A stretch of 6,813 bases of DNA, taken from positions 1 to 6,813 of the forward strand of contig JAFLDC010000150.1 in the NCBI GenBank assembly GCA_017302775.1, given 5' to 3'. The DNA comes from Sphingomonadales bacterium. GTDB taxonomy: Bacteria > Pseudomonadota > Alphaproteobacteria > Sphingomonadales > Sphingomonadaceae. Shown piece after piece: positions 1 to 5,596 of this stretch. The notes below the pieces were generated by a model. The model did no database searches, was not told the DNA's origin, and was given only the letters and a program-made list of their open reading frames with translations. Made by a program: the position numbers and the translations under genes. The stretch's first letter is position 1; each line of letters starts with the position of its first letter.

Positions 1-953
1 TCAGTCTTGCCGCGATCGAGATCGGCGACACCGACGAGTTGCCTGCCCGCGCCCGCAATACGCTGATCGCGTTCATGCGCGACGTGGTTCGCTGGCGTGA
101 CCTTGCCAAGCAGACGACACCGGCCGAACTGGCCCGCACCATGCTGGACGAAAGCGGCTATACGGCCGCGCTGCAAGCCGAGAAGAGCGCAGAAAGCGCT
201 GGCCGCCTTGAAAACCTTGCGGAACTTGCCCGCGCGATGGAAGAATACGAGACCCTGGGTGACTTTCTGGAGCACGTCAGCCTGGTGATGGATAACGAGG
301 CGAACGATTCTGCTGAAAAGCTGACAATCATGACGCTGCACGCCGCCAAGGGACTGGAATTTGACCACGTGTTCCTGCCTGGATGGGAAGAAGGGGTGTT
401 CCCCAGCCAGCGGGCCATGGATGAAGGCGGGCTGGCCAGCCTGGAAGAGGAACGCCGCCTTGCCTATGTGGCGATTACCCGCGCCCGGCGGCGGTGTACG
501 ATCCTGCATGCCGCAAACCGCCGCATTTATGGCCAGTGGACCAGTTCGATCCCCAGCCGGTTCATCACCGAACTGCCCCAAGCCCATATCGAACAGGAAA
601 GCACGCTATCCGGCGGCGCATCGCTGTGGCGGGCGCAATGGTCGGAACATGGCGATCCATTCGCCCACGTGGCAGCCGCTCAGCCCGCCCGAACCATCAC
701 ACGTGGTCCGGGCTGGCAGCGCGCTGCCGCGCAGGCTTATGATGCCAGCCCGCGGCGTCTGCCCGAGGCAACCCGGTCCGCTGCCAGCTTCGCCGCCAAA
801 CCCCGTGCCGATGTCGCCCTGGGTGCGCGGGTTTTCCACGAGAAATTCGGTTACGGCACAGTTACGGCGCAAGAAGGCAACAAGCTTGAAATCGAATTCG
901 AAACGGCCGGGCCCAAGCGGGTGATCGACAGTTTCGTCAAACTCGCGGGCTAG
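1..953 (+). CDS. uvrD: UvrD/PcrA-type ATP-dependent DNA helicase, C-terminal part (5' truncated by window)
   Basis: A superfamily 1A 3'-5' DNA helicase acting in nucleotide excision repair, mismatch repair and removal of proteins from DNA. The frame is open from base 3, so the gene begins upstream; the TTG at 39 is internal. Motif V (TLHAAKGLEFDHVFLPGWEE, about 333-392) and motif VI (EEERRLAYVAITRARR, about 444-491) are intact and contain the arginines expected to contact ATP. A low-complexity Ala/Pro/Arg linker (about 600-815) follows. The final 45 residues (GARVFHEKFGYGTV...IDSFVKLAG) match the Tudor-like C-terminal domain of UvrD/PcrA, which is known to bind RNA polymerase in some members. 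The gene ends with TAG at 951-953, 21 bases before the convergent RNA helicase gene. UvrD and PcrA cannot be separated from this fragment; uvrD is the usual alphaproteobacterial name. The Walker A region lies outside the window. Confidence 0.93.
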   Translation, partial: SLAAIEIGDTDELPARARNTLIAFMRDVVRWRDLAKQTTPAELARTMLDESGYTAALQAEKSAESAGRLENLAELARAMEEYETLGDFLEHVSLVMDNEANDSAEKLTIMTLHAAKGLEFDHVFLPGWEEGVFPSQRAMDEGGLASLEEERRLAYVAITRARRRCTILHAANRRIYGQWTSSIPSRFITELPQAHIEQESTLSGGASLWRAQWSEHGDPFAHVAAAQPARTITRGPGWQRAAAQAYDASPRRLPEATRSAASFAAKPRADVALGARVFHEKFGYGTVTAQEGNKLEIEFETAGPKRVIDSFVKLAG

Positions 954-954
954 T

Positions 955-971
955 CTTCCCTGTCTGGGAAG
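955..971. terminator. Short hairpin between convergent helicase genes
   Basis: CTTCCC (955-960) and GGGAAG (966-971) form a 6-bp stem with a 5-base loop, filling most of the 21 bases between the TAG of uvrD (951-953) and the TAA of the DEAD-box gene (975-977, - strand). The position suggests a shared bidirectional terminator. Neither strand has a U tract after the stem, so it could only be a weak intrinsic terminator. Confidence 0.35.
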
Positions 972-974
972 GGA

Positions 975-2351
975 TTACAGCGCCGAAACACCCAGGAAAC
1001 TGGGGACAGGGCCGTTCCATACGCCCGGCTCATCGCCCTCGTCATCCTGTTTGCGCGAGCGTGGCTTGCTTTCGGTCTTGGGCGGCTTGGTGCCGTCGCG
1101 TTTGGGACGTTCTGCACGCGGAGCACGTTCTTCGAGCTCTGGCTTCATCGCGCGCTCCGGCTTTGCTTCGCGCGATTTGCGCTCACCGCGGCCGGTTTTG
1201 TCGGCCGGTTCCGGCCCGGCTGCCGCCTTCTCTACCGCGAACACATCCAGCTTGCCGCCAGTCAGCTTCTCGACATTCTCGATCGCTTCCTGATCTTCTG
1301 GCGCGATCAACGTGAACGCACGCCCGGTGGCCCCGGCCCGGCCGGTTCGCCCAACGCGGTGCACGTAATCATCGGGATGCCAGGGCGTGTCGAAATTGAA
1401 CACGTGGCTGACGCCCTTCACGTCAAGCCCGCGCGCGGCAACGTCTGAGCAGCACAGGATATTGATTGTGCCATCCTTGAACCGGTCCAATTCCGCAATG
1501 CGCGCCGATTGGTCCATATCGCCGTGGATCTCGCCCGCCGCAAAGCCGTGCTGTTTCAAGCTCTTGGCCAGTTCGCGTACGGTGGTCTTGCGGTTGCAGA
1601 AGATCATCGCAGTCTTGACGTCGTCCGTTCGCAGCAGGGTACGCAGTACCTCACGCTTGCCCCGCGAAGACGCAACGGGAACCTTGAACTGGGCGATCTG
1701 GGTGTTGGTTGAGGCCGGACGGGCCACCTCGATATATTTAGGATTGCTCAGAAACTTGTCTGCCAGCTTCTTGATCGGCGGCGGCATGGTCGCGCTGAAC
1801 AGCAAGGTCTGACGGTTGACCGGCAGTTTGGAGCAGATCGTCTCGATATCGGGGATGAAGCCCATGTCGAGCATCCGGTCGGCCTCGTCAATCACCAGCA
1901 GATCACAACCGGTCAGCAGGATCTTGCCCCGCTCAAACAGATCCATAAGTCGTCCCGGCGTGGCAATCAGCACGTCGACGCCTTCGTTAAGCGCCTTGAC
2001 CTGATCGCCCATCTGAACCCCGCCGATCAGCAAGGCCATCTTGAGGTCATGGTTCTTGCCGTAAGCCTCAAAATTCTCGGCGACCTGCGCAGCCAATTCA
2101 CGGGTCGGTTCAAGGATCAGGCTGCGCGGCATCATCGCGCGGCGGCGGCCATGGGCCAGAATATCAATCATCGGCAGCACGAAGCTGGCGGTCTTGCCGG
2201 TCCCGGTCTGAGCAATCGCGATCAGATCGCGCATCATCAGCACTTGCGGGATAGCCTGGGCCTGGATCGGCGTGGGCGTGTCATATCCCTTGGCGATAAC
2301 CGCCTGCAGCAATTCGTCGGAGAGGCCGATATCGGCAAATTTCATGTTCAT
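975..2351 (-). CDS. rhlE: DEAD-box ATP-dependent RNA helicase, RhlE-like
   Basis: A complete 458-residue DEAD-box RNA helicase that unwinds short RNA duplexes with ATP, acting in the cytoplasm in ribosome assembly or RNA decay. All family motifs are present in order: Q motif around residues 22-30 (GYDTPTPIQ), motif I AQTGTGKT (47-54), Ia PTRELAAQ (82-89), GG (110-111), Ib TPGR (131-134), II DEAD (155-158), III SAT (186-188), IV near 249-253, V SDVAARGLD (302-310) and VI HRVGRTGR (331-338). Residues from about 375 to 440 are a charged Lys/Arg/Glu/Pro-rich tail typical of RhlE-group proteins and probably RNA-binding. The protein ends in VPSFLGVSAL. Two starts are possible, ATG at 2351 and ATG at 2345; neither has a clear Shine-Dalgarno sequence, and the family usually starts near MKFADLGL, which favours the second. 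The closest known group is RhlE; the exact physiological role is inferred. Confidence 0.95.
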   Translation of the reverse strand: MNMKFADIGLSDELLQAVIAKGYDTPTPIQAQAIPQVLMMRDLIAIAQTGTGKTASFVLPMIDILAHGRRRAMMPRSLILEPTRELAAQVAENFEAYGKNHDLKMALLIGGVQMGDQVKALNEGVDVLIATPGRLMDLFERGKILLTGCDLLVIDEADRMLDMGFIPDIETICSKLPVNRQTLLFSATMPPPIKKLADKFLSNPKYIEVARPASTNTQIAQFKVPVASSRGKREVLRTLLRTDDVKTAMIFCNRKTTVRELAKSLKQHGFAAGEIHGDMDQSARIAELDRFKDGTINILCCSDVAARGLDVKGVSHVFNFDTPWHPDDYVHRVGRTGRAGATGRAFTLIAPEDQEAIENVEKLTGGKLDVFAVEKAAAGPEPADKTGRGERKSREAKPERAMKPELEERAPRAERPKRDGTKPPKTESKPRSRKQDDEGDEPGVWNGPVPSFLGVSAL

Positions 2352-2424
2352 GTTCGATTTTTTGAAGGGGATCAGCCGCCGGTCTGAATGAAGGTGCCCC
2401 CACGCAGCGCAAAGCGTGCCGCGG

Positions 2425-2453
2425 GCCTAGGCCAGAGTAGTGCTGAAAGTCAA
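2425..2453 (-). promoter_or_regulatory. Candidate sigma70-type promoter of the DEAD-box gene
   Basis: Read on the minus strand, CTTGACT gives a near-consensus -35 (TTGACT, 2453-2448). A 17-base spacer and CTAGGC (2430-2425) as -10 follow. The CTTGAC form is typical of alphaproteobacterial housekeeping promoters; the -10 is weak. Predicted transcription would begin near 2418, giving a leader of about 65-70 bases. That leader could form a hairpin from GCGTG (2414-2418) and CACGC (2401-2405). A perfect 10-bp palindrome GGCCTAGGCC (2424-2433) overlaps the -10 and may be an operator or coincidence. Confidence 0.45.
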
Positions 2454-2490
2454 GGAAATGCGCGGCCCGGGGGGCAAAGGGCGTGACGGA

Positions 2491-2997
2491 TCAATCACTC
2501 AACGGAACAAGTTGACGGAAACCCGATATCTGGCAGGCGCTGCCGCTGCGGGACTGCAGGCGATCGCGTCCGACGCAAATCTGCGCGTCCGCATTACGCG
2601 CCACGATAAAGCCCGAATAGAACTCCCGGCCCTGGCAACCTTTTTCCAGCCGGGCTGACACCATCCGCCGATCACGCAGGATGAGCAGAAGACGCGAATT
2701 GTCTATCGCCTGAACCCCGGCGATCGATTCAATTGACAGGCAATTGCCCATCTTGCGCTCGGTAAAACGCGCCCCGCGCCCTTCATCAAGGCCATTTTCC
2801 GCCATAGCTGCATCCATCGCCATGGGGGCCTGCTGCGGGCTGACCCGGATCGTAACGCGCCGTTGGATTGAGGCCTGCCCGGCAGTTTCCCGGGCAAGTG
2901 GATCGAATGGCGGCGGCTCCGCACGCGGCGAGTCAACCGCGCCAAGTGCGGGCAACAGCAGCACCAATGGTGCAAGGATTTGCGCGAAAGAATGCAT
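2491..2997 (-). CDS. Small secreted protein of unknown function with four cysteines
   Basis: A 168-residue protein I cannot assign to a named function. The N-terminus has a short hydrophobic stretch (LAPLVLLLPALGA, residues 8-20) consistent with a Sec signal peptide cleaved near residue 20, so the product is probably periplasmic. A Pro-rich, basic linker follows. The C-terminal half (about 78-160) looks like a compact domain with cysteines at 86, 121, 141 and 155, enough for two disulfides. It contains the pattern GNCLSIESIAGVQAIDN, a strand-rich LLLILRDRR segment, then a CVGRDRLQSRSGSAC end. Small exported proteins with this C...GRD..SRSG..C arrangement occur in sphingomonads and caulobacters as uncharacterised proteins; that resemblance is from memory. 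The ATG at 2997 is preceded by GGGG a few bases upstream. The gene lies 139 bases upstream of the DEAD-box gene on the same strand, and that gap has its own candidate promoter. Confidence 0.8.
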   Translation of the reverse strand: MHSFAQILAPLVLLLPALGAVDSPRAEPPPFDPLARETAGQASIQRRVTIRVSPQQAPMAMDAAMAENGLDEGRGARFTERKMGNCLSIESIAGVQAIDNSRLLLILRDRRMVSARLEKGCQGREFYSGFIVARNADAQICVGRDRLQSRSGSACQISGFRQLVPLSD

Positions 2998-3101
2998 TGC
3001 CCCGGTTCAGTAGCGCCCAAGATTGAACCGTCGCTTAACCCCGCCCCGTCGCTACGGCAAGGACTCGCAAGGCCGACCCCCACGTGGCATAGCCTGCGGC
3101 G
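2998..3101. promoter_or_regulatory. Divergent promoter region with a 7-bp inverted repeat
   Basis: This 104-base gap separates the divergent secreted-protein and dehydrogenase genes and must hold promoters for both. A perfect inverted repeat CGGTTCA (3003-3009) / TGAACCG (3024-3030) has a 14-base spacer and lies immediately upstream of the minus-strand start. It could bind a dimeric regulator or fold in the minus-strand leader. A weak minus-strand promoter may be TTGCCG (3060-3055) followed by TTAAGC (3038-3033, 16-base spacer). I saw no convincing -35/-10 pair or Shine-Dalgarno sequence for the plus-strand gene. Confidence 0.35.
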
Positions 3102-4532
3102 ATGGGAAATGCTGATACTGGCTTCTTGGCTGAGGCCCAATCCTTGCTGGGTCCGCACGGACTTATCAGAGAACCGGACCTGATTGAGCCTTGGCTTACG
3201 GACTGGCGCGGTCGGTATACCGGCGCCGCCCTGGCCCTGGCCGCACCGCTGGATGTAGACACTCTTGCGGCGCTGGTGCAGCTGTGCGCGCACCATGCGG
3301 TGCCGATCGTGCCGCAGGGCGGCAACAGCGGCATGTCTGGCGGGGCGACACCTGATGGCAGCGGGCGGGCCTTGCTCGTGTCGCTGCGGCGGATGAATGC
3401 AATCCGCATGCTCGATCCCGGCACGCAAACCGCGCTGTGCGAAGCGGGGGTGGTTCTGCAGACCTTGCACGAGGCGGCAGCGGCCCATGCTCTACGGTTT
3501 CCGCTGACGCTGGGCGGCAAGGGGTCGGCCACCATCGGCGGCCTGATCGCCGCCAATGCCGGCGGCACACAAGTGCTACGCCACGGTTCGATGCGGGCGC
3601 AGGTACTTGGGATTGAAGCGGTTCTGGCCGATGGCTCGGTGTACTCCGCGCTGACTCCGCTCAAGAAGGACAACCGCGGCTTCGATCTGAAGCAATTGTT
3701 CATCGGCAGTGAGGGGACGCTGGGGATCGTGACGGCAGCAACGCTTCGCTTGCTTCCGGCCGTGGCTGCCCGGCAGGTCATCTGGGTGGGCCTTCGTTCG
3801 ATCCAACAGGCGCGGGCGCTGTTGCTGCACTGCCAGACCGAAGCCAACGATGCGCTCGAAGGGTTCGAAGTCCTGCCGCAAAGCTGTCTCGATGCCGTAC
3901 TGGCATACCTGCCCGCAGGGCGTGCGCCGCTTGACGATCGCCATCCATGGCATGCCCTGATCGAACTGGTCGGAAGCGAATCGAGCCGACAGGGCGAGGC
4001 AATCATGGCCTCCGCAATGGCGCAGGGCCTGCTGGAAGATGCAGTTCTCGCAGCCAATGAAACGCAGGCCGAAGCATTCTGGACCTTGCGCGAATCGATC
4101 TCTCCAGCGGAGCGGGCCAAGGGGCCGGCGATGCAACACGATATCGCCGTGCCGACAGAGCAGATGCCGGATTTCCTCGAAGCAGCGGTGCCGGCAATCG
4201 AGCAACGCTGGCCCGGCGTTCACGCTTTCGGGTTCGGTCATCTGGGTGACGGCAACGTTCATTTTCATGTCCTTGCTCCGCCCGGCAGCGATCGGACCAT
4301 CTGGGAGAATGGCGACGGCAAGGCGATCAGCCGGGCGGTTCACGACATGGTCACCGAATGGAACGGGACGATTTCAGCAGAACATGGGATAGGCCAACTC
4401 AAGATCGATGAGCTGGAACGGTTGTGCGATCCGGTACAGCTTGCGCTGCTTCACAAGGTAAAACGCGCGCTTGATCCACAAGGTTTGCTCAATCCCGGCA
4501 AGTTGCTTGCGCCACGCGCGCCAAGCGCTTAA
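3102..4532 (+). CDS. FAD-linked oxidoreductase, D-2-hydroxyacid (D-2-hydroxyglutarate/D-lactate) dehydrogenase-like
   Basis: A 476-residue flavoprotein of the VAO/PCMH family, which oxidises D-2-hydroxyacids to 2-oxoacids with electrons passed to the respiratory chain or an electron-transfer flavoprotein. The N-terminal FAD-binding domain (about residues 38-220) shows PQGGNSGMSGG (71-81), GGLIAANAGGTQ (146-157) and LKQLFIGSEGTLGIVT (196-211), all FAD-contact motifs. The C-terminal domain (about 225-470) has FWTLRES (326-332), GFGHLGDGNVHFHV (377-390) with candidate metal ligands H380 and H387, SAEHGIG (425-431) with E427, and the closing LDPQGLLNPGK (457-467). Length matches bacterial and mitochondrial D-2-hydroxyglutarate dehydrogenases and GlcD/DLD relatives, and no key residue looks missing. 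No GlcE/GlcF partner genes follow, which argues against a glycolate oxidase complex. No membrane segment is evident. The ATG at 3102 lacks a strong Shine-Dalgarno sequence. Exact substrate is not decided by the sequence. Confidence 0.9.
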   Translation: MGNADTGFLAEAQSLLGPHGLIREPDLIEPWLTDWRGRYTGAALALAAPLDVDTLAALVQLCAHHAVPIVPQGGNSGMSGGATPDGSGRALLVSLRRMNAIRMLDPGTQTALCEAGVVLQTLHEAAAAHALRFPLTLGGKGSATIGGLIAANAGGTQVLRHGSMRAQVLGIEAVLADGSVYSALTPLKKDNRGFDLKQLFIGSEGTLGIVTAATLRLLPAVAARQVIWVGLRSIQQARALLLHCQTEANDALEGFEVLPQSCLDAVLAYLPAGRAPLDDRHPWHALIELVGSESSRQGEAIMASAMAQGLLEDAVLAANETQAEAFWTLRESISPAERAKGPAMQHDIAVPTEQMPDFLEAAVPAIEQRWPGVHAFGFGHLGDGNVHFHVLAPPGSDRTIWENGDGKAISRAVHDMVTEWNGTISAEHGIGQLKIDELERLCDPVQLALLHKVKRALDPQGLLNPGKLLAPRAPSA

Positions 4533-4543
4533 AGGCGCGCTTT
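4516..4543 (+). terminator. GC-rich hairpin at the end of the dehydrogenase gene
   Basis: GCGCGCC (4516-4522) pairs with GGCGCGC (4534-4540), a 7-bp all-GC stem, followed by only TTT. The stop codon TAA (4530-4532) lies in the 11-base loop, which itself holds the palindrome AAGCGCTT. It may reduce read-through into sapC 60 bases downstream, but the short T run makes it a weak candidate. Confidence 0.35.
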
Positions 4544-4590
4544 CGTGCCGGACTTGGGGTCGCCCTGACCGGCTGCAGCAATTGCTTTTC

Positions 4591-4595
4591 GGAGA
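4591..4595 (+). promoter_or_regulatory. Ribosome binding site fixing the sapC start
   Basis: GGAGA lies 7 bases before the ATG at 4603. It decides the start: the same frame is open back to 4471, but that extension overlaps the end of the dehydrogenase gene and lacks family sequence. Confidence 0.75.
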
Positions 4596-4602
4596 GACGA
4601 TC

Positions 4603-5376
4603 ATGGCCAGCGCGCCGCAAACCGCCAACCTGCCGCTGTTCTACAAGGACCTGATGCCGCTTAACAGCCGCGACCATGCCGGCTGGAGCGCCAAGAGCAC
4701 AGAAAATGCAACCTGGATGGTCGGCCAGCACGCCATCCCGCTCACAGCGGAAGAATTCGTCCATGCTTCACGCAGCTATCCGATCGTCTTTTCGATTGCG
4801 GACAATCCGGTTCCGCTGGCGCTGATGGGATTGAACGAAGGGGTGAACACCTTCTTTGATGACGAAGGCAAGCTGACTGGACCGGTCTACGTGCCCGCTT
4901 ATGCCCGCCGCTATCCCTTCATGCTCGCGAAGCTGACGCCGGAAACCGAAGAGCTGTCGCTGTGCTTTGACCCAACCAGTGACCTGATTGGCGAATTCCC
5001 CGATGGCAATGCGCTGTTCGATGGCGATCAGCCGAGCGAAAGCTGCAAGGCGACCCTCGATTTCTGCAAGAACTTCGAGGAAGCCGGTTTCCGCACCCAG
5101 AGCTTTGTCGACGAACTGATGAAGCACGATCTGCTGATGGACGGTGAAGTTTCGATCCAGCAGCAGGGCAACGAACAACCGTTCGTTTACCGCGGCTTCA
5201 AGATGGTCAATCAGGAAAAGCTGCGCGATCTGCGTGGCGATGTGTTGCGTACGATGAATCAGAACGGCATGCTCGCACTGATCTTCGCCCACCTGTTCAG
5301 CCTGGAGTTGATGAGCGACGTTTTCGGACGCCAAGTTCAGCAGGGCAAGGGCCCGATCCCCTCGCTCACCAATTAA
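4603..5376 (+). CDS. SapC family protein
   Basis: A 257-residue protein of the SapC family (Pfam PF07277). The family takes its name from a Campylobacter S-layer-associated protein, but its role in alphaproteobacteria is not established. Characteristic segments are PLNSRDHAGWS (19-29), RSYPIVFS (57-64), TFFDDEGKLTGPVYVPAYARRYPF (83-106), LSLCFDP (118-124), ALFDGDQPS (137-145) and the C-terminal NQNGMLALIFAHLFSLELM (219-237). There is no signal peptide or membrane segment, so the product is probably cytoplasmic or exported by another route. Length equals the usual 240-260 residues. In other proteobacteria such genes often sit near tryptophan halogenase-like and TonB-dependent receptor genes; neither is visible here. 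The upstream dehydrogenase ends 70 bases before the start, with a hairpin between, so co-transcription is uncertain. A 10-bp hairpin follows the stop codon. Confidence 0.9.
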   Translation: MASAPQTANLPLFYKDLMPLNSRDHAGWSAKSTENATWMVGQHAIPLTAEEFVHASRSYPIVFSIADNPVPLALMGLNEGVNTFFDDEGKLTGPVYVPAYARRYPFMLAKLTPETEELSLCFDPTSDLIGEFPDGNALFDGDQPSESCKATLDFCKNFEEAGFRTQSFVDELMKHDLLMDGEVSIQQQGNEQPFVYRGFKMVNQEKLRDLRGDVLRTMNQNGMLALIFAHLFSLELMSDVFGRQVQQGKGPIPSLTN

Positions 5377-5386
5377 GCCGCAAAGT

Positions 5387-5413
5387 CGGCGCGGCACATT
5401 AAATGCCGCGCCG
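5387..5413 (+). terminator. Strong hairpin immediately after sapC
   Basis: CGGCGCGGCA (5387-5396) and TGCCGCGCCG (5404-5413) form a perfect 10-bp stem with a 7-base CATTAAA loop, 10 bases after the sapC stop. No T tract follows. It likely protects or ends the sapC mRNA, isolating it from the sRNA promoter 35 bases further on. Confidence 0.5.
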
Positions 5414-5447
5414 GCAGCTACTTCATTCGTATACACGGCATGCGCTA

Positions 5448-5476
5448 TTGCCAGCGGCAAGGATCAGGCGTATCAC
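5448..5476 (+). promoter_or_regulatory. Candidate promoter of the sRNA
   Basis: TTGCCA (5448-5453) as -35 and TATCAC (5471-5476) as -10 are separated by exactly 17 bases, four of six matches to each sigma70 consensus. Transcription would begin near 5482-5484, directly before the structured region that ends at the terminator. Confidence 0.5.
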
Positions 5477-5482
5477 ATTAGG

Positions 5483-5588
5483 CGTTGCGCCGGTGCTTCC
5501 CTCATGGCCCGGCAAGACAAGGTGCACCTTGGTGCACCTCCTCCCTGAACCTTGGCCACCTCGTGCAACCAGCACGAGGTGGTTTTTT
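5483..5588 (+). ncRNA. suhB: Putative trans-acting small RNA, suhB/MmgR (alpha-r8) family
   Basis: An intergenic RNA of about 105 nt is predicted from a promoter, three hairpins and an intrinsic terminator. Hairpin 1 pairs GCCGG (5489-5493) with CCGGC (5509-5513) and exposes GCTTCCCTCATGG in its loop. Hairpin 2 is built on AGGTGC (5520-5525) and GCACCT (5534-5539), part of two copies of the palindrome GGTGCACC. It is followed by CCTCCTCCC (5537-5545), which is complementary to a Shine-Dalgarno sequence. Hairpin 3 is the terminator. The order of a TTCC(C)TCATGG loop, a GGTGCACC hairpin, CCTCCTCCC and a terminator agrees with what I remember of the Rfam suhB family, known as MmgR in Sinorhizobium (storage-granule control) and SuhB in Sphingopyxis (catabolite repression). 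Such RNAs block ribosome binding on target mRNAs, usually with Hfq. The family call is from memory of the pattern; the 5' end is inferred. No open reading frame of note lies in it. Confidence 0.72.
5556..5588 (+). terminator. Rho-independent terminator of the sRNA
   Basis: CCACCTCGTGC (5556-5566) and GCACGAGGTGG (5572-5582) form a perfect 11-bp stem with an AACCA loop, followed by six T residues (5583-5588). This is the clearest intrinsic terminator in the window. It ends 8 bases before the stop codon of the convergent amidohydrolase gene and has no A tract on its other side, so it should work only on plus-strand transcripts. Confidence 0.93.
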
Positions 5589-5596
5589 ATGACTAT

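Noticed and set aside
361..924. Plus-strand 187-codon frame inside the uvrD region
   Set aside because: It is a frame-shifted reading of the helicase sequence; the helicase motifs V and VI lie in the other frame.
2440..2658. Plus-strand 72-codon frame near the DEAD-box promoter
   Set aside because: It is antisense to the end of the secreted-protein gene, with no family resemblance and no clear Shine-Dalgarno sequence.
2703..3488. Minus-strand open frame spanning the secreted-protein gene, the divergent gap and the dehydrogenase start
   Set aside because: It overlaps two better-supported genes in other frames and has Arg/His/Pro-rich shadow composition.
3035..4120. Minus-strand open frame of 361 codons antisense to the FAD dehydrogenase gene
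   Set aside because: Rich in Ser, Arg, Ala and Pro with no domain pattern; it is the usual antisense shadow of a GC-rich gene whose plus-strand product has intact motifs.
3576..4343. Second minus-strand open frame of 255 codons within the dehydrogenase gene
   Set aside because: Shadow frame; no recognisable motifs and fully inside a gene with strong family evidence.
4471..4602. 44-codon upstream extension of the sapC reading frame
   Set aside because: It overlaps the dehydrogenase end, carries no SapC-like sequence, and the GGAGA before ATG 4603 gives a better start.
4768..5460. Minus-strand open frame of 230 codons antisense to sapC
   Set aside because: The plus strand encodes a full SapC-family protein with a Shine-Dalgarno sequence; the antisense product resembles no family and runs into the sapC 3' hairpin.
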